A stretch of DNA of 64,000 nucleotides from a virus. The DNA is taken from positions 1-64,000 of the IMG/VR virus record IMGVR_UViG_3300025467_000007, one strand, 5' to 3'. The stretch's first letter is position 1. Every line of letters starts with the position of its first letter. Below are positions 1 through 12,365 of the stretch, in pieces. A program made the position numbers and the translations under genes. A model generated the notes under the pieces. It did no database searches. It saw only the letters and a program-made list of their open reading frames with translations, and had not been told where the DNA came from.

Positions 1-1358
1 GCACCACCCGCGTTTGTCCCTGCACCGCTGTTACCGTTTGATCCACCTGTACATGTTAGGAAACTACCAAACGTTGTCGTACCAGCTGGTCCACCCACAG
101 TTATAGCAGTGATAGTAGATAGCACGTTTGACATGATCTTCTTGATCGCCATACCACCTCCACCTCCACCACCTCCACCATAGTATGCGGATCCTGCTGT
201 GGTACCGTTTCCACCATTACCGCCTCCACCTACAGTGTGTACTACGATATAACCTGGGTTATTAACCGTCTTATCATATCCTGTTGCACCAGCAGTATTG
301 AATGATGTTATACCTATTAAGATACCACTTAAACCTTGTGGGCCTGTCGCTCCACTTGCTCCTGTAATCCCTGTTGCACCCGTATAACCAGTCGCTCCTG
401 TAGCTCCTGTAAACCCTGTTGCACCTGATGCACCGTCAATACCTTGTGGACCTGTAGAACCTTGTGGTCCTGTTGCTCCTTGATAACCAGTAGCACCACT
501 TGCACCTGTGTCTCCTTGAAGACCACTTGCACCTATAGGACCTGTTGCTCCTGTATAACCAGTAGCTCCGCTTGCTCCATCTATACCAGTGGCACCGCTC
601 GCGCCTTGGTATCCTGTAGCACCTGTATAACCTGTTGCACCTGTATATCCTGTCGCTCCAGTAGAACCATCATATCCACTAGCACCTGTTAACCCGGTAG
701 AACCGCTTGCTCCTTGATAACCAGTGGCACCTTGTGGACCTGTAGCTCCTGTGTAACCTGTCGCACCCGTTGCTCCACTATATCCTGTAGCACCTGTTGA
801 ACCCGTATAACCTGTCGCACCTGTTGCACCAAACCCTGTAGCACCTGTCGCTCCTGGACCACCCGTTGCACCTGTTGCACCAGAAGGACCAACTGTTGAT
901 ACTACTAACCATTGTGAACCGTCAAAGGTAAAGTATACTAGCACTCTAGCTATGTTGATGAGTAAGTCGTCATCATACCCATCGATGTTATGTCCATTAC
1001 GTAGTATGGTTAATGGGTTTTGTTGCCAATTACCACCATCTTGTAATAGTATTGACATACCAGTCGTTGGTGTTGCTGGTAGTGTTATGCTAAAAGAACC
1101 ACCGCTTGTATCAGCTATGATCTGGTCATACGCATACAAGGATGGGTCTAATACGATTGAATTCGTAACCCTCTGCCAATGTAGACCTGGTTGTACCCAA
1201 CTCCTTGTACCATCAACGTTTGATGCTAGTACATAGCCGCTGTACGCTGGTAGTCCTAAGTTAGGTTCTGCTTCTGATAGTTGTAAAAACTCATACCTGT
1301 CTGGTGATACACCAGATGGCGGTATGACTTTAACTTTACCAGATAATATTCTAGCCAT
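1..1358 (-). CDS. Collagen-like tail fibre or adhesin, C-terminus outside the window
   Basis: The frame opens at ATG 1358 ([11 protein letters not shown]) and has no stop down to base 1, so the gene is cut at its 3' end. About 150 N-terminal residues form a globular part, followed by roughly 190 residues of Gly-X-Y triplets (mostly GAT/GAS, bases 895-330), then a glycine-rich stretch near base 165 and the start of another domain. Collagen-like repeats in phage fibres form trimeric stalks, so a distal fibre binding the host surface is likely. It overlaps the upstream 110-residue gene by 8 bases. Its architecture parallels the second collagen-like fibre at 1683-4154, with an unrelated N-terminus. 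Which receptor it binds cannot be told. Confidence 0.8.
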   Translation of the reverse strand, partial: MARILSGKVKVIPPSGVSPDRYEFLQLSEAEPNLGLPAYSGYVLASNVDGTRSWVQPGLHWQRVTNSIVLDPSLYAYDQIIADTSGGSFSITLPATPTTGMSILLQDGGNWQQNPLTILRNGHNIDGYDDDLLINIARVLVYFTFDGSQWLVVSTVGPSGATGATGGPGATGATGFGATGATGYTGSTGATGYSGATGATGYTGATGPQGATGYQGASGSTGLTGASGYDGSTGATGYTGATGYTGATGYQGASGATGIDGASGATGYTGATGPIGASGLQGDTGASGATGYQGATGPQGSTGPQGIDGASGATGFTGATGATGYTGATGITGASGATGPQGLSGILIGITSFNTAGATGYDKTVNNPGYIVVHTVGGGGNGGNGTTAGSAYYGGGGGGGGGMAIKKIMSNVLSTITAITVGGPAGTTTFGSFLTCTGGSNGNSGAGTNAGG

Positions 1359-1682
1359 TTACTGATTCCAAGATACTTAATGTTATTTTAAATTTACTGT
1401 TATCACTCGCTGATACTGATATTGAGTGACCGGTTTCAAGTACTAGTTTACCCGTAATTGCAGAAGCTGAATCATTGCCAGGTATAAGAAAGTCTTTGAT
1501 AAGCTCTGTAGTAGTTGAATTAAATTGATGTGTAAACGTTACTGTGCCAGAAGTACCAGAGACGTTAGCTATCTGCGCCATCAATATGATAGATGATTTA
1601 CCAGCTGGTGCAGTATAGATGACTGTATCAGCTGTGGTTATTTCTGCTGTCGTGGTTTTAAATACGTTTAATGCTATAGCCA

Positions 1683-1683
<1 letters not shown>
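1351..1683 (-). CDS. Small tail-associated protein, unknown function
   Basis: A 110-residue protein between two fibre genes; its ATG overlaps the stop of the upstream fibre (TAATG). The sequence is rich in Thr, Ser and Ile with alternating hydrophobic residues, suggesting a compact beta-sandwich. No signal peptide or catalytic motif is seen. Position and overlap suggest a fibre or baseplate accessory protein; the family is not recognised with certainty. Confidence 0.7.
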
Positions 1684-4347
<2,664 letters not shown>

Positions 4348-4351
<4 letters not shown>

Positions 4352-4926
4352 AGTAGTAAGTTATTCTCCCAATCTACGGAGTCCAGTAGTTTGTTTATCC
4401 AGCCAACTTTATCTTTATTATTATTTATCCATTCTACCAGGATCTTTTGCTGATATCTGGTTAAATGAGTGAATTTAATTAGTTGGTTCCGGCCAGTCTG
4501 CCAGTTGTTCTCTACAACTATAGTATACGTTTGCTGCTCATTATTTGCCTTAGCTATATAGCTATAAGTCTTGCTTACAGTAGGGTCTGCATGGTAGTAG
4601 TATACTTCTGATAGTGTACCATCAGCCACAGCCATGACTATATCACTCCAATGTGATACCGTCTTAAACTTATCATCAACAGTCCTATAATGGATCTCGT
4701 TATTGAACGCATCCGTATAGTAACCAGTGATGGTATTACCCGATACATTAATAGTCGTGTTAGGTTCTACTGCAGTGATAGTCACAGGGTATGCTTGTCC
4801 TCCTGTGGATACACCCACACCTGTAGCTCCATAAGTCGGTGTAGTACTAGCAACGTAAGTTACGTTTTGTTTTACGTTCTCAAGCTCATGGACTGTAGTT
4901 AGTCTTGTAGGTACTGGTGAAAACAT
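4348..4926 (-). CDS. Conserved tail-region protein, unknown
   Basis: A 192-residue protein just downstream of gp5. The first half is Gly/Thr/Val-rich and probably beta-structured, containing a Gly-Gly turn region near residue 42; the C-terminal 60 residues are Trp/Asn-rich and probably helical (LVEWINNN, NKLLDSVDW). No enzyme motif is seen. Context suggests a baseplate or tail structural part. It starts at the base where gp5 stops. Confidence 0.7.
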
Positions 4927-7286
4927 TATTGAATCAGTAAGTACTGTCCTATGTTACCTACACGCGCATGATCCCTCATAGTAAACGACTGCTTCCTGTT
5001 ATTTGTATATGAGAACGATACATGGATCCATACAGTCGATGCACCTGAATACTCAAGTAATAGTTGGTCATATGGTATGATCTGCTGTATAGCTTGGATA
5101 GCTTCATAATGTTTTTGCCTATCAAATCCTGGTATGACTAAGTCCGCAGCTTGACCCAAATAATGCTGTGAAGTAGGCGAAGACTGAGCTACATCACCAG
5201 GTCTCCTGAATCCAGAAGTTATTTGGATATTAGGGTACAAACCAATGATTGCTTCAAGGCAGTTCTCTGCAAGCCCTTTAAGGTTGCATACGATCTGTTG
5301 TGGTGTTAACCCTTGTTGGGCAACGGGCATACGGGTACCGTTCTGTGTAAACGTTGCAAGCTTAAAGTGTGTTGATAACTGTAGGTCTGGACTAAAGTCA
5401 CTCATACCGTTTATGATGTTACAGCTTTGTGGTAATGGTGCCACATCATTTGGTTTGACATCAGTCGTACCGTTAGTAGTACCAGAGTTAACTTCATTAG
5501 CGTCAAGCGTACCATCGCTGATTTGTTTTGCTATGTAGTCTGCAGGGTCACCTTCGTCAGGCGTCTCAAACACTGATGCAGCTTCAAGACCTCGTGTCAC
5601 AACGACAAGGTTTGGAAACTCTGGTTCACCTTCTACAGTTGGTATAGATAATCCAGTCTTGTTAGCAGAACCTGCACGACCATCGCCCAAGTCTAGACGC
5701 ACACCGTCCATGTTAAGTGTTGCACCAGCTAGTACGTTCGTAGAAGCAGATGACTCAAGGTTTAAACTGTTACCAGAGTATATGTTTGTGGCTCCAGTAG
5801 ATTCGATGTTGACTGATCCAGCCATGAGGTTGAATGCACCAGCCACAGCAACGTTCATGTTGTTATTGACTTGTAAGTTAACATCACCTTCTACAGTAAC
5901 GTTGAGTGCGCCCTTGATATGTACAAAGCCGTTACGCTCCATTATCTCATACCCATCACCAACTATACGGTTAACTTGTGTACCGTTTGCGTCTATCTCT
6001 GTAAATGTACCTGACTTATGGTAAGTATGGATACGTTCGGATCCTTTTGTATCATCAAACTCCATAACATGGCCAGACTCGGTCATCATTACATGGTTAA
6101 ACGGGTACTTGGCATTGTACGGTATCTGTGATTGGTCCCATGTAACACCAACAGACTTGACTCCCTTATCTCGCGTTTGCTCTTTAGTGTATACGATGGT
6201 CTTACGGATGTCTTCAGCTCTCGCTAACTTATTGGTGTCTGCTTCATTGATGTATAGAGGGTACTTACCGTTTGGGTCTTTAAATCCTATAACTGAAGCT
6301 GAAGCAGTATTACTTAACCCTGATGCATTTGGAGTAGAGTCTACTGGTGGGTTTACAGGTGTATTGACAGGGGATAGATCACCTGATACAGTTGGCACGC
6401 CATCCTTCAAGAATAGTTGTGACTCTGCAGATCTGCGCTTTGTTAATCCTGCTAACACTTGTCCACCAGCTTTATTATAGTTTGAGAACTGGTTTGCACA
6501 CCCCATATAATCGGGTATGTTTAGTGTTGATAGAAGCGTTGACTTAGAGTATGTACCAGAACCAAGGTTATACACGAATGAACACATAGAATCAAACATC
6601 GATTGGGTTATTGGTGCTTTCGTTGCAGAGTATAGTATTGGGTATACAGACTTAGTGAAGTGTGCTAGTAAGTATTCGTTTGCTTGGCTTTCAGTTATAG
6701 TCATACCTGCTGTTACAGGTGATCCATTGATTGTGGTAGTACCATAACCAATCGTCCATACACCCACAGAGTCTTGATAAGAAGTTAGTCTCAACCCTTC
6801 AAACTGCTTGATGAGTGATATAGCATCTGATGAAGCTGTATACGTATTTGCTGGGTTTAATCCTGGTGTATCTGTAGGAGGGTTTGAGTCAGTATTAGCA
6901 ACTATATTACCGTTTACGTCTGTAGTGGTTTGCTGTGATGTAGGAGCAAGAAAACCATCTGACTTTAATATCATTTGGTTATTGTCTTGATCTATAGATC
7001 CTTGTGCTTGAGGGATACCACCGATGACACCAAGCATGATAGGCTGTTGTTCTGCCTCGTCCCTGAACATGATGATCACCCATGTGCCTTCGACTGGACC
7101 TAACGGTGTGGTACCAATACCAGATATACCAGCAGAGGTGACTGGTTGCATTGGGAATGCCCATGGTAGTTCATAAGTTGGTAGTACACTAGCATCGTAG
7201 TTATGTAGACCTACGACACGAACTTGACACCTACCAAGTTTTAATGGGTCTTGTCTATTCTCAACGCATCCTGTATACAACTTCAT
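4926..7286 (-). CDS. gp5: Baseplate hub gp5: OB-fold, lysozyme, beta-helix needle and M15 peptidase
   Basis: The central spike protein that punctures the outer membrane and digests peptidoglycan during infection. Residues 1-100 are the gp5 OB-fold. Residues 152-295 are a T4-type lysozyme (GH24) with the full catalytic triad: E163, D172 and T178, spaced exactly as E11, D20 and T26 in T4 lysozyme. Residues 455-530 are the VxGxxx-type beta-helix. Unlike T4 gp5 (575 residues) it continues to 786 residues with a peptidase M15-like domain: SQHYLGQAAD and WIHVS supply zinc ligands H708, D715 and H755. The spike therefore probably cuts both glycan and peptide bonds. It is coupled to the gp27-like hub gene. 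Confidence 0.9.
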   Translation of the reverse strand: MKLYTGCVENRQDPLKLGRCQVRVVGLHNYDASVLPTYELPWAFPMQPVTSAGISGIGTTPLGPVEGTWVIIMFRDEAEQQPIMLGVIGGIPQAQGSIDQDNNQMILKSDGFLAPTSQQTTTDVNGNIVANTDSNPPTDTPGLNPANTYTASSDAISLIKQFEGLRLTSYQDSVGVWTIGYGTTTINGSPVTAGMTITESQANEYLLAHFTKSVYPILYSATKAPITQSMFDSMCSFVYNLGSGTYSKSTLLSTLNIPDYMGCANQFSNYNKAGGQVLAGLTKRRSAESQLFLKDGVPTVSGDLSPVNTPVNPPVDSTPNASGLSNTASASVIGFKDPNGKYPLYINEADTNKLARAEDIRKTIVYTKEQTRDKGVKSVGVTWDQSQIPYNAKYPFNHVMMTESGHVMEFDDTKGSERIHTYHKSGTFTEIDANGTQVNRIVGDGYEIMERNGFVHIKGALNVTVEGDVNLQVNNNMNVAVAGAFNLMAGSVNIESTGATNIYSGNSLNLESSASTNVLAGATLNMDGVRLDLGDGRAGSANKTGLSIPTVEGEPEFPNLVVVTRGLEAASVFETPDEGDPADYIAKQISDGTLDANEVNSGTTNGTTDVKPNDVAPLPQSCNIINGMSDFSPDLQLSTHFKLATFTQNGTRMPVAQQGLTPQQIVCNLKGLAENCLEAIIGLYPNIQITSGFRRPGDVAQSSPTSQHYLGQAADLVIPGFDRQKHYEAIQAIQQIIPYDQLLLEYSGASTVWIHVSFSYTNNRKQSFTMRDHARVGNIGQYLLIQ

Positions 7287-8581
7287 TATTGTCCACCTTT
7301 ATTCAAATCAACTATAAACGAATCTTTAATTAGTTCCATCTTACATTGATGTGCATCCCTATCTATCGAATGGTTGATAGCTGATATCACATAGTTACCT
7401 GAGAACATCTTATCTTGTATATCTTTTGATGAGTCAGATGATTGTATTGGATTAAACTTATTTAAGTTAAGGAATACCTTTTGTCCTACTGTATAATCTG
7501 TCCTACCAGGAACCAAGATCTCAACCCTTGTAGCCATAGCTTGCTGCATCAATGACATCCTTTGTTGTATGCCAGCAGTGTTGGTCGTATCAGTATAGCT
7601 GTTAAAGCTGCCGTAGTATTTACTGTAGTCAAACACTGTGGATGCAGACCTACGAACAGAGGCGTTAGAAGCAACAGGATAATCGTTTAAGTGTTTGTTG
7701 TTCTTAAAGTCTGTAAGCATATCATAGTTCTTTACGACGAACTTCTTAGTAGTCACATCAAAGGTAATCATCTTAGAAGCATACATACCAGACCTTGCTC
7801 TGTCAAGGTAATCAAAAGCTTTTGGTATACTTATCTCAATGATACGTTGGTACTCTGCAGGTATATCACGATAGCTTCGACCATCTGGTGTAAACGTACG
7901 CATGAAGTTATCTGATATAAATGTTTGTACTACATTAGAAGTATATAGGTTTTCAAGAGATACGAAGTTTAAACCTTTCCTGCTCTCAAAGAATAGGTAC
8001 GATAAGGAATTGTTTTGGTTTAAAGAATACTCTGCCACATGGTTGATACTCTTTACAGGAGACCAATAGTTTGCGATGAACTTTGTACTATTCGCTGTGT
8101 CTTCTATGTTAATGTTTTTCTTTGACTCTAAGCCATTGACAGTATCTTTAATGATAGTCTTTATTATGTCAGAACACTTGCCTTTATACGGTACACTGAC
8201 TTTCTTATTAACATCGACTAAAGCTTCCCTTGATATGAAGTGTAGTTCATAGATAGCATTCCTATTACCCTGTGTCTCTCTGTTTGTCATCTTATAGATG
8301 TAGAACTGGTCATTGATGACGTTAGCTGGTCCTGTCATAGAAGGGGTATGGATAGCTATATTAACATACTCTTCACCAACAAATGGGAATAAGTTAGCAA
8401 GGTCTAATGAGTCTTTAAACGCCATTACACCAGATATGAACGGAGAGAATAAGTCTTCATAGATCTCAAGAGCTATGACTTGGTTGGTGACTTCCTGACC
8501 ATACCCGTTTGCAGATATGATCTGTATCTTGTCTATGCTGACGTCGCCAGCAAACCGTATGACTTCAGCGGTCGCGCTCAT
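7286..8581 (-). CDS. gp27: Baseplate hub protein, gp27-like
   Basis: A 431-residue protein immediately upstream of gp5 and downstream of gp53. Its N-terminus (VSIDKIQIISANGYGQEV, then LEIYEDLFSPFISGVM) resembles the hub protein family in T4-like marine phages, and its length is near T4 gp27 (391). In T4, gp27 forms the trimeric cup holding gp5, which fits the gene order. Assignment rests on context and general similarity; no single diagnostic motif is present. Confidence 0.7.
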   Translation of the reverse strand: MSATAEVIRFAGDVSIDKIQIISANGYGQEVTNQVIALEIYEDLFSPFISGVMAFKDSLDLANLFPFVGEEYVNIAIHTPSMTGPANVINDQFYIYKMTNRETQGNRNAIYELHFISREALVDVNKKVSVPYKGKCSDIIKTIIKDTVNGLESKKNINIEDTANSTKFIANYWSPVKSINHVAEYSLNQNNSLSYLFFESRKGLNFVSLENLYTSNVVQTFISDNFMRTFTPDGRSYRDIPAEYQRIIEISIPKAFDYLDRARSGMYASKMITFDVTTKKFVVKNYDMLTDFKNNKHLNDYPVASNASVRRSASTVFDYSKYYGSFNSYTDTTNTAGIQQRMSLMQQAMATRVEILVPGRTDYTVGQKVFLNLNKFNPIQSSDSSKDIQDKMFSGNYVISAINHSIDRDAHQCKMELIKDSFIVDLNKGGQ

Positions 8582-9075
8582 TATATAATGTCTTGGAAGT
8601 TTTGTAAGATTGTATTAAGTAGCGAAGGAGAGATTAGTTTGATTCGTCGTTTACTTTCATTGACAGATATTTCATAATCAAAGTTACTTACCGATGCTGC
8701 ACCCTCTGCGTTTGAGTTAACTACATATCCATTACGATCTACATAATGATGGGTGTTATACTCATTACCTGCACCATACTTGTTTGTTACGTATTGACTT
8801 AGTTCTTGCTGTGGTAGTGGAAAGTCGTTTATATAGTCAAAGTTTTCATTGCATAGCATGACTACCCAATGATAGTATGGGCTACCATATACTTTCTCAG
8901 CTATGATCTCAGGAGTCTCACCATCCACAACGTCATATTGATCATATAGTGTAACGTTTGAAAGGATAGCAGTCCTTACCCTAACGTTTGTAGTTACGTC
9001 AGTGACTAATTTATAGACAGTCTTACCATTGATCTGGTAGGGATATAAGAACGTTGGAAATTGATCGAAGTACAT
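8581..9075 (-). CDS. gp53: Baseplate wedge protein gp53
   Basis: A 164-residue protein with the gp53 signature near residues 55-80: PEIIAEKVYGSPYYHWVVML, followed by the NDFPLPQ region. Gp53 joins the six baseplate wedges around the hub. The length is close to T4 gp53 (196). It lies between gp48 and the gp27-like hub, all on one strand with almost no spacing. Confidence 0.88.
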   Translation of the reverse strand: MYFDQFPTFLYPYQINGKTVYKLVTDVTTNVRVRTAILSNVTLYDQYDVVDGETPEIIAEKVYGSPYYHWVVMLCNENFDYINDFPLPQQELSQYVTNKYGAGNEYNTHHYVDRNGYVVNSNAEGAASVSNFDYEISVNESKRRIKLISPSLLNTILQNFQDII

Positions 9076-9078
9076 ATA

Positions 9079-10095
9079 TTATAGACCGTCCTGAATCTTC
9101 TCTTTTGTAAGGGTTGCAAGTTCTTTAAACACAAGAGTTATGTTGATTTGTGTAGGGTTACCATTATCAAACGAAGTAAACTGACCGTTTGGTGAATAGT
9201 CAACTGTCATGTCTGTAAGTACACATGATGTATGTCTATTGATGTATAAGTTTTCCTGTGTACCATTATAGTAGAATATATCAAACTCAGAAGGATAGAC
9301 GTATAAGAAGTTCTGTGCATCTTTAAACTCAGGATGCATATGAAGCTTAAACTGGTAGATGATGTTCTGTACATTTGCTGCTTCTTGAGCGTTTCTTGGA
9401 TAGAATTGGTACTCAAACGTAAAGTCTCGGAACTCTACGCCTTTAAATATCTGTTCTTTCCTTGGATTTGGTGCTAGTCCAGTAAGCTTAGAGAACCCAC
9501 CTGTACCAGGTATACTTAATCCAGCAGCAATAGCTGCAGCAGTTCCTTGGTTTGCTGCATCTTTTGAGATGTTAGATCCGCCTTTCTTCTCAGAGGCTTT
9601 CTTGAGTGCAGCTGTACCAGCTATGATACCTCCAATGATCTCATTATTTTCTGGTTCATAGTTAATAGTATACTTTGTAGACATCGTATTAGGATTGTGT
9701 AAAGCTATGGCTGTAGCTAATCGTCTTGTTTGTGCTGAGAACGAAGCTCCAAGTTTTTGTTCAGCTTCAGCTATTGGACCTGATGCACCTTGTGTAGCAG
9801 TAGCTTGTCTTACTTGAGCAGCAAGGTCACTGTTATCTCGTGGAGTTAAGTCTTGTACTGTCTGTACTTGACCGTCTTTGATTAGCTTTGAGTCTGCTTG
9901 AGCGTTGATATAGAATATAACGTAGTTATTACCATACTCACCCAATGAACCCATTAAGTCTAAAGGATAAGAGAATGAATCTACTTTATACTTGTTACTA
10001 TCAAATGTAGCTGGTCCACCTCTAGCTGCATAAGTACTACTTCCAGAGTAATCACCTAACTTAACAGGGGTACCAGTAGTTTGGGTCGTTGCCAT
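9079..10095 (-). CDS. gp48: Baseplate tube cap gp48
   Basis: A 338-residue protein. The C-terminal half carries the gp48/gp54-type pattern FRDFTFEYQFYPRN, then LHMHPEF, YPSEFDIFYYNG, CVLTDMTVDYSPNGQF and LVFKELATLTKEKI. Gp48 binds the hub and starts tail-tube polymerisation. The middle is Ala/Gly-rich. The gene is first in the minus-strand tail operon, with TAGGA as a ribosome binding site and a late box at 10120-10127. Confidence 0.82.
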   Translation of the reverse strand: MATTQTTGTPVKLGDYSGSSTYAARGGPATFDSNKYKVDSFSYPLDLMGSLGEYGNNYVIFYINAQADSKLIKDGQVQTVQDLTPRDNSDLAAQVRQATATQGASGPIAEAEQKLGASFSAQTRRLATAIALHNPNTMSTKYTINYEPENNEIIGGIIAGTAALKKASEKKGGSNISKDAANQGTAAAIAAGLSIPGTGGFSKLTGLAPNPRKEQIFKGVEFRDFTFEYQFYPRNAQEAANVQNIIYQFKLHMHPEFKDAQNFLYVYPSEFDIFYYNGTQENLYINRHTSCVLTDMTVDYSPNGQFTSFDNGNPTQINITLVFKELATLTKEKIQDGL

Positions 10096-10119
10096 TTATA
10101 ATCCTAAACGTTTATTGTT

Positions 10120-10127
10120 TATTTATA
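10120..10127 (-). promoter_or_regulatory. T4-type late promoter box for the gp48-gp5-fibre operon
   Basis: TATAAATA on the minus strand, 24 bases upstream of the gp48 start, leaving a short leader that contains TAGGA. The box is the T4 late -10 sequence recognised by a gp55-type sigma with gp33. Confidence 0.7.
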
Positions 10128-10134
10128 ATAAATA
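10127..10134 (+). promoter_or_regulatory. Late-like box AATAAATA for the plus-strand operon
   Basis: AATAAATA differs from the late consensus by one base and lies back to back with the minus-strand box, 6 bases before the ATG of gp4. It would serve the plus-strand operon and make a nearly leaderless transcript. The mismatch lowers certainty. Confidence 0.4.
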
Positions 10135-10140
10135 CCATAG

Positions 10141-10578
10141 ATGTTCCATAAACGAATGTACAAGCCAATGTTTCCTGAGAAGTACGAGGGAGACCCCACT
10201 AATATAGTGATGAGATCAAGCTGGGAGACCCGCTTTGCATCATGGTGTGATAAGAACCCATCAGTAGTCAAGTGGCTGTCAGAGGAGACAATCATACCTT
10301 ATAGGTGTCCCACTGATAACAGGATCCACAGGTACTTTGTAGACTTTAAGATAAAGGTTCGTACGAAAGATAACCAGATCAAGACATACCTCGTTGAGGT
10401 TAAACCTGCCAAACAAACCCAACCACCAGAGTTTCCAGGTCGTCAGACCAAAAGATACCTCACAGAGTCACTCACGTTCATGAAGAACCAAGCAAAGTGG
10501 AGAGCTGCAAACGAATGGTGTAAAGACCGGAATTGGGAATTCATCATCATAACCGAGAACGAACTAGGTCTAAATTAG
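10141..10578 (+). CDS. gp4: Head completion protein gp4
   Basis: A 145-residue protein matching the T4 gp4 family (about 150 residues): MRSSWETRFASWCDKNPSV, EETIIPY, RYFVDFKI, YLVEVKPAKQT. The pattern with E, then D and ExK resembles a PD-(D/E)XK nuclease fold of the TnsA type, which fits a role in finishing the packaged DNA end. It is first in the plus-strand operon. The ATG at 10141 follows a late-like box by 6 bases with no clear ribosome binding site. Confidence 0.88.
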   Translation: MFHKRMYKPMFPEKYEGDPTNIVMRSSWETRFASWCDKNPSVVKWLSEETIIPYRCPTDNRIHRYFVDFKIKVRTKDNQIKTYLVEVKPAKQTQPPEFPGRQTKRYLTESLTFMKNQAKWRAANEWCKDRNWEFIIITENELGLN

Positions 10579-10580
10579 CA

Positions 10581-10588
10581 TATAAATA
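10581..10588 (+). promoter_or_regulatory. T4-type late promoter box, plus strand
   Basis: A perfect TATAAATA lies 4 bases before the ATG at 10593 in the short gap after gp4. If used, initiation would fall at or inside the start codon of the next gene, so it may serve a leaderless mRNA or feed downstream genes. Confidence 0.45.
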
Positions 10589-10592
10589 ACAA

Positions 10593-11186
10593 ATGGCTAC
10601 AAAACAACAACTAAGAGATGTATTTGCTAAAAACCAATACGAGTTAAAAGACGCAGCAAAGAGATCTCGTACATGGTTCCAGCAGCAAGCTAGGTTATTA
10701 CAGACACAAGCTATAACTCCAAATAAAGTATTAAAGGGAGATGCAAGCGCTAACGTGACTTCTATACAACCTGGAAGCTTGTACATGTTCTTATATGATC
10801 CAAAGACAAAAGACGACCTACCATACTATGACGTGTTTCCTCTTGTATTCCCATATAAGAAGATAGGTAACAAAGGGTTTATTGGGTTAAACATGCATTA
10901 TCTACCATACTACCATCGTGTACAGCTATTACAAAGACTGATGGAGTATGCAAGTAATACAAAGATGAATGATACAACAAAGCTTAAGTATTCATGGAAC
11001 TTAATAAATGGGGTGTCTAGGTTTAAATGGGCAGAACCATGTATCCACCAGTATCTAAATAGTCATATTAAATCAAATATGAGGAAGATATCACCACAAG
11101 ACTGGACGACAGCTATGCTATTACCTGTAGAGCAGTTTGTAGGTGCAAATAAAGCAACAGTCTGGAAGGACTCAGTAGGAGCATAA
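10593..11186 (+). CDS. Conserved T4-like phage protein, unknown
   Basis: A 197-residue protein with a helical N-terminus (QLRDVFAKNQYELKDAAKRS) and a core GSLYMFLYDPKTKDDLPYYD followed by FIGLNMHYLPYYHRVQLL. The core is recalled as conserved in T4-like marine phages, but the product is not experimentally known to me. A DNA end protector (gp2) role was considered because T4 gene 2 adjoins gene 4, but no gp2 signature can be recognised. Its stop overlaps the next start (TAATG). Confidence 0.75.
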   Translation: MATKQQLRDVFAKNQYELKDAAKRSRTWFQQQARLLQTQAITPNKVLKGDASANVTSIQPGSLYMFLYDPKTKDDLPYYDVFPLVFPYKKIGNKGFIGLNMHYLPYYHRVQLLQRLMEYASNTKMNDTTKLKYSWNLINGVSRFKWAEPCIHQYLNSHIKSNMRKISPQDWTTAMLLPVEQFVGANKATVWKDSVGA

Positions 11187-11863
11187 TGGCTACTTTAAAC
11201 CAATTCATATCATCTATAGCTAATGAAGGCCTAATGAAGATGTCACGTTTCAACGTGACCTTTACTCCGCCTAATGCTATAGCTGATGGTCCTTACTTAA
11301 GGGATCTCAGGAAAATATTACTGTACTGTGATACTATCAGCTTACCAGGTTTATCATTAGCTACCACAGAAGCAAAGACGTTTGGTGAAATAAGAGAGAT
11401 GCCATATCAAAAGCTCTTTGAAACTACCAACATGACTTTCTATGTAGATAACGCTATGATAGTTAAACTTCTGTTTGATAATTGGATTGGAGCAGTACAA
11501 GATCCTGTAACAAGGTCTTTTAATTACTATGATGACTACATAACAGATATGTCAGTAGAAGTATTTGATGTCAATGAAAACAGTAGATACACACTAAACA
11601 TGTATCAGTGTTATCCTAAGGCCATAGGCGCTATACAAATGGACTATCAAAGTAAAGACCTAATGAAAGTAAGCGTTACGATGAACTATAAATACTGGAC
11701 TGCTGTAGGTTCTAAGAGCTCTATAAATGGAGATATATCTCCTGTACCTAATGCATACTTTACTAATTTTAATCAGTTCCAAACTGGAGTAAATCAAGGC
11801 ATGCCACCTCCGCCTCCTCCAATACAGAACGTAACTAATACAATACCAACGCCACAATTTTAA
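11186..11863 (+). CDS. Tail tube family protein (gp54- or gp19-like)
   Basis: A 225-residue protein with the tube-protein pattern: SRFNVTFTPP at the N-terminus, YCDTISLPGLSL, MTFYVDNAMIVKLLFDNW, NYYDDYITDMSVEVFD and YPKAIGAIQM. The tube fold is shared by gp19 (163 residues in T4) and by the initiator gp54. The extra Pro-rich tail (six Pro in a row near residue 208) is not part of the fold. Only one such gene is in the window, so gp19 and gp54 cannot be separated. Confidence 0.75.
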   Translation: MATLNQFISSIANEGLMKMSRFNVTFTPPNAIADGPYLRDLRKILLYCDTISLPGLSLATTEAKTFGEIREMPYQKLFETTNMTFYVDNAMIVKLLFDNWIGAVQDPVTRSFNYYDDYITDMSVEVFDVNENSRYTLNMYQCYPKAIGAIQMDYQSKDLMKVSVTMNYKYWTAVGSKSSINGDISPVPNAYFTNFNQFQTGVNQGMPPPPPPIQNVTNTIPTPQF

Positions 11864-11873
11864 GGAGAGAGAA

Positions 11874-12350
11874 ATGGCTGCAGCAAAAGAAGATTTTATG
11901 ACCACAAAATGGAGACCGATGATGGCTATGACATACATGGCTACTATCATATTTGACTTCATTGTAGGACCGATCATATTCAACGTATTACAATACTGGA
12001 ATCCAGGTCAGGCAGTTACAAGTTGGACACCACTAACACTACAAGGCGGTGGTCTATATCACCTTGCAATGGGTGCTATCCTTGGTATCTCAGCTCTTAC
12101 ACGCGGACAAGAGAAGATCGCTCAAATTAATGCAGGTGCAAATGATCCAGCACCACAAGCTCCTGTGATGAACTTACCAGTTGGTAATACACCACAACAA
12201 ACATGGGCACAAGATCCAGTACAACAACAATCAGTACAACAAGCTCCTGTGACAGTTGATGTCTCAGTTGGTGCTCCACCTCCAGCATTTGGTGCACCAC
12301 CAGTTGCAGATCCAACAGTAAGAGCAACACCTACACGTAAGATTACGTAA
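11874..12350 (+). CDS. Holin-like small membrane protein
   Basis: A 158-residue protein. Residues 12-80 carry two hydrophobic segments (MTYMATIIFDFIVGPIIFNVL and LYHLAMGAILGISAL) flanked by KWRP and RGQEK, resembling the phage and gene-transfer-agent 3TM holin family. The remaining half is Pro/Gln/Ala-rich and probably unstructured in the cytoplasm. A good AGGAGAG site precedes ATG 11874. The location among virion genes is unusual for a holin but known in marine myoviruses. Confidence 0.6.
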   Translation: MAAAKEDFMTTKWRPMMAMTYMATIIFDFIVGPIIFNVLQYWNPGQAVTSWTPLTLQGGGLYHLAMGAILGISALTRGQEKIAQINAGANDPAPQAPVMNLPVGNTPQQTWAQDPVQQQSVQQAPVTVDVSVGAPPPAFGAPPVADPTVRATPTRKIT

Positions 12351-12365
12351 TATAAAGGTATTATT

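Noticed and set aside
444-692. Open frames rich in Thr, Ser and Cys on the plus strand over the collagen repeats (also 3384-3650)
   Set aside because: They are the antisense shadow of Gly-X-Y triplets; no ribosome binding site, and the minus-strand fibre frame is continuous.
330-890. Short regular repeats, considered as a CRISPR array or satellite
   Set aside because: Period of 9-18 bases without spacers; they encode collagen triplets.
10593-11186. Assignment as DNA end protector gp2
   Set aside because: Based only on the T4 gene 2-4 neighbourhood; length (197 versus about 270) and motifs do not support it.
11687-11694. TATAAATA on the plus strand inside the tube protein gene
   Set aside because: It codes for Tyr-Lys-Tyr in a conserved segment and no gene starts downstream within reach.
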